Shown here piece by piece: positions 1 through 14,093 of a stretch of DNA of 64,000 bases. The stretch's first letter is position 1, and the number at the start of each line of letters is the position of its first letter. This DNA is from Luscinia megarhynchos (taxonomy: Eukaryota > Chordata > Aves > Passeriformes > Turdidae): positions 43,491,761 to 43,555,760 of the forward strand of contig CM067592.1 of assembly GCA_034336665.1 (NCBI GenBank), read 5' to 3'. The notes beneath the pieces are model-generated. The model worked only from the letters and a program-made list of their open reading frames with translations, was not told where the DNA came from and searched no databases. A program made the translations under genes and the position numbers.

Positions 1-3000
1 GAGCTGTGATACTTCCAGCATTATTTGGTGGGGGTGAAGAGAGAAGACAAATGGTGAAAAAACTCTCTTCCAAATGTTGATTTGAATAAGAAGGGATTCA
101 GGGGAAATATATAGAGCCATGAAAAGTTCTTGAGTGGTATTGGACAAATAAAATTCATACATGTTAAATAAAAGGAAGAAGGTTTTTCAATTACTTTTGC
201 ATGTTTACATTACTGATAGCATTTGAGGGAGAGTTGTTAGTGTCACTGTTCATAGTTGTGTTTTCATTGTTACGTTACTGCTGTTGTTGTTGAATACAAG
301 ACCAAAACAGTGACTGATACAAAAAGTGTTAATACTTTCAAGAAACTGCTGGACACAGCAGCATATTTGAAGAATGTTACTCAAGAATTGGGATGTACTA
401 GAGGCAGGTTGCAGAGACAGATATAATTGAACTTTGTTTGAATATCTTTATTTTGTAAACAGCTGAATTTTATCTACTCCACACCTCCCTGCATTCTTTA
501 GGGTGTGCAGGAGGGTTGTTCTCTGTGTTAGACCACCGCTAAGTGTTTGGGAATGTACAGCAAATGAGCAGATAGAGACAGTACAGAAAAAAAGACTGAC
601 CAAGGTGTTGACAGTCAAGTTTTGCTGTGGAAAGCTGGATCAACTGTCCTGTCCTCTGTTGCAGGAGTCCATGTGAACTGCTAGGTAAGTTTGTCAAGAA
701 TTCACAGATAGTAGTTCCTTATGAAGACCCAGTTTGGGATTTTGGAGTCTGAGCATTCACACCTGCAACTACATTAACTGAGCAATGAGCTTTGGAAAAA
801 CAGTTACTTGTAGAAAACTAAGAATTCTTGAGAATCCATCCTTTGGTGTCTCAGACTGAGTTCAGTGGACTTAGAGTTTTATTCTTTACAAGCTGTGGTT
901 TCCCTCTATTTCAAGAGGAGCGAGACCTTGCTTAGAAGTGTTGTTTAAGTTAATTCATTGATATTTGGATGCACTGAAATGCTGTAGATAAGTGCTTGCA
1001 GAGGGAAGGCAGTGAGAAAATTTGTAGCCAGTGCAGATTTCTTTGAACTGTGAGATAACTAAGAGCTCAGGCTGACCAAGGAGGACAAAACAAATAGGGA
1101 CTTTCGGTTTGTTTACGGAAGATCACACATGCTGGTGCACTGAGTAAGGTGGTATTTTTTAAGAAAGGAATATAATTGTGTTGGATGACATTGGATAGAT
1201 TCTGACCATGAATTGATGCTAGGAATATATTTTAATGTGAATAAGGTAGTGAGCTTTCATGGGTTTTGTTCCTGGAATCATTTGGGCTAAATCCTCCACA
1301 TGTAATGTGTTTTTCCCCTCTACAGGATTTACAACAGATGAGCAGATTTTGTAGCTGTAGGTTCTGAAAATGGAGACATAATGGAGGAGGGGTATACAAA
1401 ACTTTAGCTATAGGCAGAAGTGTTGCTCACTTGTACAGAAACAACATTATTAAGATACTGCAAGCAGTTCAGAAAACTCAAGCAGAGTGCTGTTAGTGAT
1501 TCAGTATGTAAGGATGTGTGAGGGGGCATTGACGGAAGTTGGAAAGGTATTTGCCTCAGACTGAGAGAGAATCTGAAAGAAGGGTATCACTGCATGAAAG
1601 GTAATCTGGATCTCACTTTTCAAATACAAGAAGAAATCTCATTAGTTCAAAATGAGGAATAAAATTGAACTGCTTTTTTGTGCACTGTGTGGTGAGATTA
1701 TAGAGAATTTTTTTACTAATTGTTCTCATACAAGCTACCTCATATCCAGATTTAACAGTTAAAGCTTTGAATTTTATCTTAAACTTTCTGCTCCAGGTAT
1801 TTTAACTGCTTCCGATTCAAATGTGGCTCTCAAGCATCTTAAATCTTAGCTGCCTTTCCCTTGAGCATCACTTGAGTGTCTGGTTTGAACTTACTCCAAC
1901 AGTTTTCTGTATATCTACTCTTAATGGTTATCCACATTTTTTTTCTCAGTGTAGCATTTTGACACGGTAAAGTAAGAGCATTTGGAATTCAGTGTGAGGC
2001 ATAGAGACAAGCCCATTAGTTTCACTGTTTCAGAAAATATGTTTAAACCCAATGTTTTAGTTCATATCTACTTGTAGAGTTTTATGTGGTTTATTGTCAT
2101 TTACTAAGTTTAGAAGTGAGATCTGTGCCAAGCAAAAATTGTGAGGCAGCATCACAGAAGCCTTGGATTTGGGTATCAGAAGTGTGCACTTTATATCTAC
2201 CGCTTGAAGTTATTTGTTCTAGTTTGGAATTAATTTTTAAGTTATCACTGAAGCCTCTGACATGTTAGAAAAAAATTATTCCACCCCACCTGCCACATTT
2301 GTTCTGAGAATGTAGTTTGTATAAGTTGGTAGGGGGAGGATGGCTGGATTTACTTGATGGAATTTTAATTTTCTTCTATTTGAATGTTTAAATATTTGTA
2401 AAAAATTTTAGGCATAATCTATGATTTGCTTTTTATGAGCATTTTTTTTATTGCTCATTTGTCATCCTGCAGTGATTTTTTTTGTGTTGGCTCTTTCTGT
2501 TGTGATTGCTTTATTTGGAGCTTCTAGGAGACTGTCTCTAAAAGTTACCTCATTTTCAGTTGGAGACTTGAGTACTGCTTTCTTGTTGCAATAAACTTGG
2601 AACCTGACCCAAGAGACTGTGATGTTTCTCCCATGTGCACATGGGATATCGGGTGTAGATTTTGTCTTGCCAATAGGCAGTCAGCAAAGTCTTCTACAGA
2701 AATTAGTGGTCTTGTACTCATTACAGTGAGTTTTATAGATTTAAGTCTGTTCTTCCAAATTTTTTGCTCATCAGGACATTTTACTAGCGTGTATTGTTTG
2801 CAGCTATCATTTCGCATTACATCCTCCTATTACTTAAAATTTGTCTTTAACTTCCCATTTTTATCAAAATACTATTGATCCTGTTCTGCATTTGATTTGT
2901 ATCATCCCAGTGTCACTACTGATGAAATCCAGATGAAGAAAAATATTAATTAAAGTTTTTTTTAAAAAAAAATACTGCAAAAGTAAGATGAAACAGGAGA

Positions 3001-6000
3001 CAGTTCTAAAAAAAAATTATAACTGCATTTTTTTTTTTTCTTACCTCAGGTCAGATTTGGTCTTTCCCCTTCTGCCACTTCCTGGTGCCAGATTCTTTTT
3101 GGGAGGCAATGTTTCTTGTCTTGACTGACAAGAGGTGCTGTCTCTGGTAGGATAAATTATCTTTGCTTTCTTTCTTGTCTTTGATCTCTTATCCTTTTAC
3201 CCTCTTACTTTATTGTCACTGTTCTCTCTTCCCCTTGCTGTACTCTCTCTCTTTCTTTTCTCCTTTGAGTGCTCTGGGGTGGGATTTTCAACAACCCCTT
3301 GGGAAGCTGTAGACACCTGTTGGGTGTAAGTGTAATAGAAATTTAATGCCCGCCTCTGTAAGCCTCTTGGAAAAGCAGGGCTCTGGTGTTTCTTGGTGCA
3401 CAACTTGCCCTTGCTTATTTCAGAAAAAAGCTATTGCTGGAAAGTTTTAGGCAGCCAGATACAGAGACGGATTTGTGGTTTGGTTTTGTTTGTTGGCTGA
3501 TGAGATGAGGTGCCTTTAGTAGTGAAAGTTTTACTTAGGTTATGGCTGATGTATTCTTTAATTATTTCTTGAGCAGAGTCGTTGTTTACAAAACTCTTCA
3601 GTATCAGCTGATTCCTTGTGTAAATGCTGTTTACTATTAGCTTATTGATACTAAAGCAGCCAGTATTCTTGACTGAAGGTGATTTCTAATGGCTCCTTCT
3701 ATGAGACTGTATTTACTCTAAAAAATTTGAAAGGATGAGGTGAAATCTATGTAAAACAGTGTAGAAATCAGCATAAATTAATGTGCCAGATAAAAATAAT
3801 AATAATGATATTAGGATTGTAATTTTAACCATGTTTCCAGACCAGTTTTTAGACCAGTAGCGTTACTTTCCAGATACTTTATGGTATGGGCGGAACTTCA
3901 TGGCAGCTTCTGGAAATAAACACCTGGGTGTGTGCCTAGAACAACATTGGAATTACTTAGCCGATGAATAGCGGCATGCTGGAGGTGCCTGGTTGGAAAG
4001 CAGTGCTGTGAGCTGTTAAACAGGTGATACTCTGGGTACTTGATAGGTATCTCAAATATCCTAGCTCCAGCAACAGTAGATCATACATGATTTTCAAGGT
4101 CACAAATGCTTAGTATATAGTCATATAAGGACCTCTTGTGTGATTGTCAGTAACATCTTTATCTCCAAATAAATGATTATTGTAAGAATCGACATTCAGT
4201 TTTACTGGAAATATATTTTTGCACATTTACTTTTGTGTGTGTGTCTTAGCTGTACATACTCAGAAATTGTTGTTCACCTGAAATTAATTTCAAACTGCTG
4301 TGAGTCTTGATTATAAACCCCTGTCAATTGGACTTTCTTTCATAATAGAATTAAATTAACTCTGATGGAATCAATGGTTTGGGCGCAAAGGCATCTCTGG
4401 TCAGGATATCATCACATCACTTCTCAACAAAGCAGATGTTTGAATTATTGCATATTTGCATATACTTTTAATGTAGAAGAATACGAAGATGTGCCTAAAA
4501 CAAATAGTGTTTAGTGTACAGCTGTTACATGTATTTCAGCATGCAAGTTGATGTGTGGGTTATCTTTGCAAGTGGAAAATCTCTGTAGTGAGAAGTAGCT
4601 TATGATCCACTGATGAAGTGCATCTGTGAGAGCAGCTTTATCTAGGCTAATAGTGCTCAAACAAAAGTCACATCTGGACTGACATAATTGTGCCACTGCA
4701 GCTTCTGAAGTTTCCTCTGTCTTTACTTCCTGAGAGTAAATAAGGCCACTAACTTCAGCCCCTGAATTATTGCTAGTATTACTTTTTACATGACCAAAGT
4801 AGACACTTTGGACTAGTTGTGGGAAAGGAGGTACGTTTGGGAAAGAGATTTCAAGGATGCCCTTGAAGCTTCACAAAAGTAAGCTGTAGAGAATTCAGAG
4901 CTTTCTGTGTAATAACTAAGCTTTTTTCGGTCTAGAGGTGCATAAGATAGCTCATAATAATAATAATTCCATACCTGTTTCCTCCTACCATTTGTACTGT
5001 CCTGATAAGATGAAAATGTCAGTGTTTGATCTCTTGCAGATGGAAGTCAGTTACTTCTGCTGTTAACCATGACCTGTTAATTGCATTAATTAGATACATT
5101 GCAGGTTTAAGAAGATGGAGTAGAAACTGCACAGTGTCTTGACTCAGAAGAAGGTCAGATACATTTTCCAGCTCTCTTCTCCCTTGGTTATCTTCAAGTT
5201 TAGAAAATTCCAAAGACAAATAAAAGCCTATTTGCCTTCCTGAATTCAGAAGGAATGGATACGGTGGTCTACAGTTATCTTTCCCAAGGATGTTTGCCAT
5301 AAGGCATGTGAAATGGCAAACAGGATCTGACAGCATAATGTTCCTTATTCTGAAAGACATTTGCAGTGAGCAGAGAAAACAGCTTGAGATTTGCTGTAGA
5401 AGAATTGCTTTGTAAATGAAGATAAACAAGTAAAGATTCATTAGAATATAAGCTTGTCTTTATAGTGTAGATAATTGAATAATGGCTACATTAGTCAAAT
5501 TTGTGCTAGTAGAGGTTGCTGTTGGTAATGTTTTTGTGCTGTTGCAGATTGTTGTCTGAAGTTTATTTAGAAGCAGAGAGTCTGCAAGATACAAACTCTC
5601 AAGTTTAACTCGTCACATTAAAAAAATAAGTATAAATTGAGGATATTAATCGGTTTTGGGTTATCTAATAGTTTGTTAGCATATTATCCAGCTCTTAAGT
5701 ATTGGAGCCAGATACTGAGAGGTATCATTCTTACTGTGCCTCAAAACTCAGTTAATATTTGTTCCTAGAAACATTAAGAATTAAAGGAAAATTACAAGAA
5801 AGTGAAGGAATGGACTGTTGGGAATTACATGCCAGAATACGTTTATTTAGTCAAGACTGAAGTACTTCAAGGTGATAACTGAAGGGAGAAATGGAAGAGA
5901 TATCAGGCTCATACCCAACCTTAGTTAACAGTGGTGTATAGACTAGGAGACTTGCTATATTTTATATTTTTAAATTTTTATATTTGTAGTGCCCATCACA

Positions 6001-7044
6001 TAAAACTAGAGTCCAACAGAGGGTGCAGTGAGGCAGTCTTAAAAAACAATGTACATGTTTAAAGAAGGCATTAATTGCAGAAGATACAAGTTTGAGGATG
6101 AGTGATTTTGCTTGTGAACGTTTGAGAACTTGAAAAAGTTCAGCTGTTTAGTGGATGAAAACCACCTTTCAGTGTGGATTTCAAGCAGTGGGCAGTGGAG
6201 AACAGAGCATGTAAGTTTTTCTGAAAGTATAAAGGAAATCTTGTGCTTCCAAGAGGCAGAAATGGGGGTAAAACAGCTAAAATACCCCCCATATGTCCAC
6301 ATTCCCCTGCTTCATAATCTAGGTTTTTCTCACTAGTATCTTTGTATTACATTTTTTTTTTCCAATAGATTGTTTTAAAATTTTGCAATTAAGATCTGTC
6401 AGATTTGGTTGTTACACTTAATTTTTTTATCCTTAAAATATTGTTTCATGCATTTTGTAACTGTAGCATGGCAGCTGAACTTATAGTAAGTAGTGAGACC
6501 TGAAGGGTGTTTGCCCATCCCTCTCCTTTTTTCTTAAATCGTGAAGTGAGGTATGTTTTATCTGTTTTGATAAAATGCTGCATTATTGATACCTGGTTTA
6601 TTTTGTGGTCCAGCAAATAAAGTAAAACATCTGAGTCTTGTTTAAAAAAATGAGCTAATTACATTAAAATACTTAAGTACGGAAGACTTTTGAGCTGTGA
6701 TCTGCAAATTAGTGATGGGTTTTAGTGTTTAGTGTAGATCAGAAGCTCTTTAGAAAAATTATGTGACATAATTGTTATTTTCAAACAGAGTGGTTATTAA
6801 ATTATTCTTAAAGTTAGTTGGATATACGTGTGAGGTCATCAGGACTATCGGGGAAATGTCCCAGAACATCATACTTTGGTTATCTTTGGTTCTTTAGGCT
6901 TGTACAGTTTAAGAGGACAAGAAAAACAAAACTATAGGTAATTAAAGCACAGTGGAACTCTTCCTGATGAGAAAAACGAGGGCAAAGGTAAGGCTGACAA
7001 ATGGTTGTGCTGCCAATACAGGGAACATATGAGCAACATATAAG
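1..7044. other. KCMF1 intron 1 (left part); no gene seen
   Basis: This AT-rich stretch lies upstream of the first visible KCMF1 coding exon. I see no CpG island, no KCMF1 first exon (expected to encode only about five residues starting Met-Ser-Arg-His-Glu) and no recognisable coding exon on either strand. The open frames are short and of chance composition. The 140-codon minus-strand frame at 5019-5441 matched nothing I know. I infer intron 1 because exon 2 at 15972 starts with a splice acceptor in mid-codon. Part of it could instead be upstream flank only if KCMF1 used a different first exon. Confidence 0.6.
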
Positions 7045-7700
7045 GAGTCCTGCTGAGAAGAGCTTGAGGGTGCTGGTGGATGAGAGGCTGGACACGATCT
7101 GAGAGTCCAGAAAGCCAATTGTATCCTGGGCTGCATCCAAAGCAGCGTGGGCAGCAGGGGAGGGAGGGGATTCTGCCCCTCTGCTCTGCTCTGCTCTGTG
7201 AGACCCCAGCTGGAACCCTGCATCCAGCTCTGGGGTCCCAGCACAGCAAGGACATGGAACTGCTGGAGGGAGTTCAGAGGAGGCCACCAGGTTGATTAGG
7301 GGGATTGTGTTTCCTCCTATGAGGAAACACTGACAGAACTAGAATTGTTCAGCATGGAAAAGGGAAGGTTTTAGGGGTACCCTAAATGTGGCTTTCCAGT
7401 ACCTGAAGGGAGCCTATAAGAGAGCTTGGGTGGGACTATTTACAAGGTAGAATGGCTTCAAACTGAAAGAGGATGAGTTTAGATTAGATGTTTTAAAAAA
7501 TTCTTTAGAATATGATGAGGCACTAGAACAGGTTGCCGAGTGTAGCTGTGGATGCCCCATCTCTGGAAGTGTTTAAGGCCAGTTTCGATGGGGCTTGGAG
7601 CAACCTGGTGTAGTGAAAGATGTTGCTGCGCACAGCAGGAATGTTGGATCTAGGTGATATTTAAGGCCCCTTTCAACTGAGACTGTTCTGTGATTGTTTG
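7045..7700 (+). repeat. CR1 LINE, 5'-truncated 3' portion
   Basis: The stretch follows the CR1 consensus order: a 'gtgctggtggatgagaggctg' block, an 'agaaagccaa...tatcctgggctgcatc' block, 'ctctgctctg...gagacccc', 'aaggacatggaactgctgga', 'cagaggaggccacca', then the 3' terminal block ending in CTGTTCTGTGATTG. The 3' end faces right, so the copy is on the + strand, the same sense as KCMF1. It is 5'-truncated, as most avian CR1 copies are, and carries small indels and stops, so it is an old, inactive copy. Confidence 0.9.
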
Positions 7701-9414
7701 AATGAAGAAAGAAGTCTGTGCCATGAAGAACTGAAAAGAAGAGGAGGGAGGAATGGAACAAACTCAAAGCCTGATAGAAGCAGACATGAAACCTTTCTTG
7801 CTTCAGATTACTCTATTTCCCACAGTGGTCTTTTGGTATAGCCTGCCTATCATAAGCAATTCTAGTTTCTGGAGGCATGTTATCAACCTGAGAAGTAGTT
7901 CTGTGTTAACAGAGAGTGGGAGGAAAAGTCCCCAAGGCAGTCTGTTTATGTTCAGAGTAAGAAAAAAGCTTTGAGAAAGCCCAGGATATAATACTGCAAC
8001 CACTTAAATGAATAAATGGATTGATTTTAACCTCCTATTTCCCTTCTGTGTTGTGTTCAGAGAGACTTGAATATTGTTACGAGTTACTGGACCTCTTGTG
8101 GTGTTAAGGAAGGATAAATTTCCCTTCCAGCTCTTTGGTTTCCCAGCCAGTATTGCCTACTTTCTGCATTGTTCCCTGTGATAAGTCATGCCTTTTCCCC
8201 ATCCCACAGTGTGGAAAAAGCTTGCCATGTTTGCCTGTTTGGGTAATGTTCAAAAGGATCAGGAGTGAGTTTAATAGTGCGAAAGGAGGTAAAGCTGAGT
8301 GTGTATTTCTTACACCAGAGTTAGGTCTAAGGTGTGCCTAAATAGTTAATTTCGGCTAAGCTTCTCTTTGCCTCTGCCAGATGTGGGGCTTTTTTGCTTA
8401 TCTGCCTAGAACAGTGGTTCATAGAAAAGTCATTCTTCAAGCATGTTTACTTCTCTGTTCAACTGGTCTGTATTACTCAGTTGTCTTCCAAGCCTGATGG
8501 GACATGTGTCTTATTCACCTTGTGTCTCTTTTTTATGCCACTCTTAAATAACAGCAGTCCAAAATGCACAAAGGTTTATTTTCTAAGCATACTGTGTCTT
8601 AATTTTTTAGGGGTGAACAGAGAACTACCGGTTATTTTGTTTAATTTCTTTTTAGTATTTTGGTTTTCTTCATGTCTTGTACACCAATAAAACTCAATTG
8701 TACATGATACACTTTCCCCTGGCCCAATTCTCTTTTAGTTGGTGCTTGCCTGAACCGTGTATTTCTGTTGTCTCGTCCTGAAGCATACTCAGGATCATGG
8801 TCCTTTCCTATTGAGTGAGAAACTTTGCCACTGATTTTTCTAGATAGAGGATGTAGCTTAGTGCTGTTACTGTTATTTTCTTGTCCTGGAGCTGTTGGTA
8901 GCTTTCTCAGTTTAAGTATTTTTCTGCTAATAGAGCTCACATGCTGTTTGCCATTTTCCAGATTAATGGAGTCGTTAAATAAAATCATGTCTGGTGCCAG
9001 TTCCTGTGCTGCCACACTACAAACTTCCTGTGCTCCATTGCCATCTGTTTATTTTTAATGTATTTACAGTATTTCAGCAGGTTTTTGTGTTGTGATAGTT
9101 TTGATGGTCAAATTAAATTATATTACTTGAGTGATAAGAGACATGTGAGATAGTATTAAATATTAAATTGGAAATCCAGATTGACTTGATCAGAAATCCT
9201 GCATGATTCCTGCACAGAGTTGGGCATGTTTTGCAAGTGCTTACTAATCACTTGTTCCTGATGCCCAAGATGACTGACACTGTTGTGTGTGTAACTTACA
9301 CAACCTGATATGTGAAAGCAAAAATGGAAAAAAACTTTTTGCAGCAGGCTGGCTTATGCTCATGGTTCAAAGCTGAAACAAGCTGTGCTGTTGGATTCTT
9401 TGTTTTTACAACAG
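7701..9414. other. KCMF1 intron 1, between two CR1 copies
   Basis: Unique-looking AT-rich intronic sequence between two CR1 copies. Its one item of note is the antisense open frame at 8641-9036, listed separately. I see no splice-bounded exon of KCMF1 here. Confidence 0.55.
8641..9036 (-). other. Unidentified antisense coding-like open frame
   Basis: On the minus strand a frame stays open for about 130 codons, closed upstream by TAA just above 9036 and downstream by TAA near 8641. The only in-frame start near its head is a GTG, or a Met about 14 residues further in. The translation is lysine-, serine- and asparagine-rich and mixed in composition, with no simple repeats and no membrane segment, unlike most chance frames here. 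I do not recognise a family. No convincing polypyrimidine acceptor precedes it. It could be a fragment of a retrocopied or decayed gene, an exon of an antisense transcript, or chance. No function is proposed. Confidence 0.25.
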
Positions 9415-9913
9415 GAAAATGGTTGTCCCCGTGTCCTCAGCACTGCTGGGGCTGTGCCTCGGGTACTGTGTTCTGTTGCCTCTTCACTTCGAAAAGGACA
9501 TTGAGGTGCTGGTGTGTGTCCAGAGGAGTGCAACAAGGCTTCAAAGGGTCCAGAAAATACAGAATGGTTGAGGGAGCTGGATTTGTTGGGGAGGCTCAGT
9601 GGGGACCTCATCACTCTAAAACTACCTGAAATGGGTCTCTTCCAACATGTGTGCAGGGAGAGGACAAGAGGAAATGGCCTGCTGCTGAGACAGGGAAGAT
9701 TCAGATTAGGTACTTGGAAAAAAAAATTAGGGTAATTAGGAATTGGAATAGTTTGCCCAGGGGGATAGGGGAGCCAGATATCCAAGATGCATCCAGATCT
9801 GGCACTAGGCAATAGGGTTTAGTTGTTAAGGCATTACAGTAGTACTGCTGGATGAACAGTTGGATCTGACTGTAAAGGTCTTTTCCAACCTTGATGGTTC
9901 TGTGGTTCTGAGT
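9415..9913 (+). repeat. CR1 LINE, 3' end fragment
   Basis: A second CR1 in the + orientation and of a different subfamily from the copy at 7045. Recognisable blocks are 'cctcagcactgctggggctg', 'gggtactgtgttctgttg', 'aaaggacattgaggtgctgg', 'gtccagaggagtgcaacaag', 'ggggacctcatcactct', 'aactacctgaaa', and the terminal 'aaaggtcttttccaacctt' followed by GATGGTTCTGTGGTTCTG, which is the CR1 3' end. It is truncated and diverged, with no coding potential. Confidence 0.9.
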
Positions 9914-12900
9914 ATCAGGCACTGTGCAAGTGGGCTTCGTGAAGATTGTTGACAACAGAGAGGTGAGCAGATTCAGGTGTCTGTTTCTACTCCAGAGAGG
10001 AAGAAGGATTGCAGTGAAGAAAACAAAAGCCTTTTGTAGGCCCAGTTCCCTCCCTTTCCTCCTCTTGTGTTTTTTTTGGGTTTTTTTTTTTTCATTTCCA
10101 AGTCCACAACGTCTCTGCTTGCAACTTTAGTCCTACTAGTTCTTTTTAGTCTGTTTACTTCTTCCACTTCTGAGTGCTTTGCTGTAAGAAGATCCTCCAT
10201 GTTCAGCCATGTTGCACACAGGCTGTGTGAGGGAACATCGTGTTTTTGATTATTTCAAGGGCATAGTGTGTGAATTTTCTCTGCAGTACTCTTAGGCTGC
10301 AAGGGTGATGAAGTAGGTTCTGTGTTGCAGGCGTCTTTATTGTTTGTTTTAGTGAACATGAGGAAAAGTAAACAAAAATGACCATCCTATGATTTGGTTT
10401 TCTGGTGAAATGCTCATAGAAACAGCAGAAGTTTTCAAACAACCTCTCAAACTAGACCATAGTCTGCATTAAGAAATGAATCTATTAAAGTAAGGAACAA
10501 TTGGCGTTTCTTCTTTACTAAGTATCAAATGGCATATATTTTCCTCTCTTCAGTCTTGGAAACAACTGAGCTGTTTAAATAGAATGTCTTAAGTTTTGAA
10601 CTCGCTGTGTGGCATGTAGATTACTGATGAGATAGTTAATGTCAAGTAAATTCATTTAAAATGGAACAAACCCGGAACAAAATCCTTTAAAAAGACATTT
10701 CACACTGAAACATATCAGGTGCATTTTAAAAGTAGTGTTGTGTATGATCTTCAGAATATATAAATCAGATGCAGATGCAGGTTGTAACATTTTGTACCAT
10801 AAGAGGCAGCACAACTTTTTAATTTTCACTTGCATCCTTAAGTTGGGGTTTTTAAAAGGCAGAAACCTTAAAGTTTGTCCAGTCCCTTGAAACTGAGTGG
10901 TACTCTTGCATGTAAAGCTTTTAGGCTTTAAAAGGGTGAACCCTTTCAGTGCTTCATGTAAGTTAGGAAGAAATTCTTAAGTAGCTGCATTTTCTTTCTG
11001 GAGAGAAAACCATTGATAGGCTAATTTTGTATTTGTGTTGTACATTGAAGAAATACAATGATTCTCACTCTGAGCACTGATGAACGAAAACAGTACCAGA
11101 ATTGGCTGGAAGGTTGGGTTTTGGATATTCAGCTGCTGGCAGGAATGCTAAATGCTTATAACTACCCATGATGTTAGTGTCTTCCAGTGTATTGCTAAGA
11201 GAAAGGAATTTAATTCTCAGGAACAGCAGAATGATTAAAAATTGCTATTTGGAATTAATTGTTGTTTTGACGGTTGTAGTACTTCAGGTGTTGGCTTTAT
11301 ATGTGTTTAAAATATTTTCTAATGACTGATATTTTCTTTAAATTTCTAAAAATTAAACAGTACATTCAAAGTATTGATAAAGTTGAAGACTTCATGTTGA
11401 GGCTGGAACCCATTTCAATATCTCTATATTATTCATCTTTGACCATATGCTCTTTACAAGAAAAAAAGTACTGAGTTTTCTACAGTTTCCCAGGTAATTT
11501 TTTGTCTGTCCAATTATTTGGCTTCTAATACCATCATTATCATTATAATTATTTTGATTGCCCTTAGTTTTGAGGACACCAGCAAGGGGAGAAAACCTTT
11601 GCTTTTTTTATAAGTGTGTGTCCATCCAAGGAAGTAATGGCCTGGGACATTACAGAGACTTTCACTGATGTTACCTCTTATCTTTGCCTGTAATTGTAAA
11701 TGCAGATTGATCCTAATGTATATGGTATTTGAACCATATTATTTTTTCAGTTTATTCTCTCCATTGTGAATTCAGACTGTGTGCTGTCTTTGGTGTATCT
11801 ATTAAACCTAGGATCAGTTACATTCATTTTAGTTAATTTCTAGTAAAACCATATCAGTGGTTTTGATCTTATGACTGTCAGTGTCATAAGATCCAATTAT
11901 GTTTGGCTGTTAGGACTAAAATATGAAAGATGTTGGGAAAGAACATATTTTTTACTTTTTTTTCCCTAGAATCACTCAACAAAGCACTCAGCATGGTACA
12001 TGTAAAATGCTGAAGTAATTCACCTGGATGTAAAGATGTGAGCTTGATATAAATGTACTAAGATTTCTGTGGTGAAGGAGTAGAACATACTTTTTTAAAG
12101 AGACTGTTAGGTGTGGGCTGACTCACGTCACTCAGAGTGTGAAGGTAGGGAGATTTGGGGGTTGATACTGCAAGGGAATACTTCTGAAGAAACTTTCAGC
12201 ACCTAATGTTTGATAGTTTATGGTGAACCAAAGTTCCTTAAGCGTTTAGCACAATGCTGTCCTCTGGTGGACCAGTGTTGCATTAAAAGAGCATTTTACA
12301 CTGATCAGACAGGTTTTAATTAGATGTGATCTGTGTTAGGCAGTGTGTGTTGTATAGCAGTATCAAAGTAGAACAAAATTTGAGGTTGCCTCCAATATCA
12401 TATATAATGTAATCTGTAACTTAAATGGATATTTCTTACTCTTACCATTCCAGGCCAATATTTTCCATAATGTGAATCAGAAGTTCTCATTGAGCAGCAA
12501 GTTGTTTGAAGTTATTAGGATTTATTAGTTTGTGATTCTGTGATTATTTCAGAAGTTAATAGTAGCGGTTCTTGCAAGTCAGAAGTGTATCTGAATAGTT
12601 GTCACAGATTGTTCATGCTTTACTTTAGGCTTGTTCTGTGCTTTTGTTCCCTGCTTTAAAGTGAACTTCTCCAGAATGTGGGAAGATTTTTCACAAAACC
12701 AGCGATTAATGTGGATACATCCTGTTTAATCTGACAGTCTTGAATCTGTTACATACCTGCCATACTTGGAAATGTAAGGTACATGCAGGGAAATGTGGAT
12801 AGACACATACTGAAAGACACACTGTGCTAAATAATATGTTATCTTTGGGGGTTTGAGGTTTGTGCAGAATGAACTTTTGGAATTTAAGTTGATGTAAAGT

Positions 12901-14093
12901 TTAAAGTGTAAAAAATTAAAATCAAAAGCTTTTGTTATAGGAGAAAGAATAAGGTGGAAAATTATTTGGTTATTTCAGTTTCTAGATCACGTATTGGGTA
13001 GGTAGTCAAGATTTTGGCAGCCAAGTTACAGGCTTGAAGAAGAAGAGGAACCACTGTCAAGCCTGACTTTGCTCAGACTGTTATGAAAAGGGAAAAATAA
13101 ATAATATAATTTCAGGGAAAGAGATCCTACTGGATTCAAGGGGAGGTCTGGGAATTTAACCATGTATTTAACTCCTAAATTTCAATTTAATTATTTTCCT
13201 CTTTGCAGTTTTCATTCTCTGCTACGGATAAGGATTTAGGTATAACCTGGTACATCCATTGCTGCCAGCCTGTTCCTCAGAGCAGAGAATGTGGTGGCTG
13301 TTTAAAATACCACCTTTGAGAGATGTAGGAAGAGCACTGTCTCTAGCACATTGCTGTCTCTTGGTCTGACTTCACCAGCCGTAGGGATGTGTTATGCTAT
13401 TATTAGTTTTTTTCTGTTTGAAACAGATTTTAGATGTTCTAATAATTGATCATAAGTAACAAGTAACAAAGCTCGTCTGTTTTTTGAAGACCTGGTAGAT
13501 TCTCACTGCAAATGTTTTGAAGTTTTAAATACAAACATGTTGTGGATTATCTTTATGGCTAAATTTCACCAAAGTTAATGTCTCATCATATATTGAGTTT
13601 GCAGTTTGGAATAATGTGAAGAAGTATTGACGTGAAGAAAGCATGTAAATGAGAGCTTTCTAAAAATGTATGTCTTCAAGTAGGAATGATGTAAATGTTT
13701 GAGAGAACATGTGACAGGAGTTTCTTGCAAAGAATCTTACATCTACATTGAATCAGTTGTTCCAAGCTTAAATGAGAAGAGTGGGAAAAATACTACTTGC
13801 TGGAGAAGCACAGGTTAATACTTCGGTTGGAAAGCTGTTTTTGTCTGACATAGGTTAAGCCACTCTGATTATTTCAGTGTGATGTCTAACTTGCTGATCA
13901 ACTGTTTTCTAGAAAGTTTAGTAGGCAACAAGCACTGCTGCCAGTAGCTGCTAAGTGTTGTGTGTACAGCATCCATTACTGGGAAGATCTGCATGTGCAT
14001 AGGTAGAATTTTGTGGGTCTCTGTGTGGGAGGAAAAAAAGCAAACAAACCAACTGAAGCAGTGAAATTCAGACTACAGAGTTAGCAAGAAAAG
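9914..14093. other. KCMF1 intron 1; nothing recognised
   Basis: AT-rich intronic DNA with short A and T runs. I find no exon, RNA gene or recognisable repeat on either strand. Confidence 0.5.

Noticed and set aside
5019..5441. 140-codon minus-strand open frame, one of the longest in the window
   Set aside because: Composition is mixed and hydrophobic without a recognisable domain, it has no supporting splice sites, and a frame of this length is expected by chance in 64 kb over six frames.
6880..7287. Overlapping minus-strand open frames of 100-135 codons
   Set aside because: These are antisense shadows of the CR1 copy at 7045-7700.
9360..9812. 150-codon minus-strand open frame
   Set aside because: It is the reverse strand of the CR1 at 9415-9913 and has no coding support.
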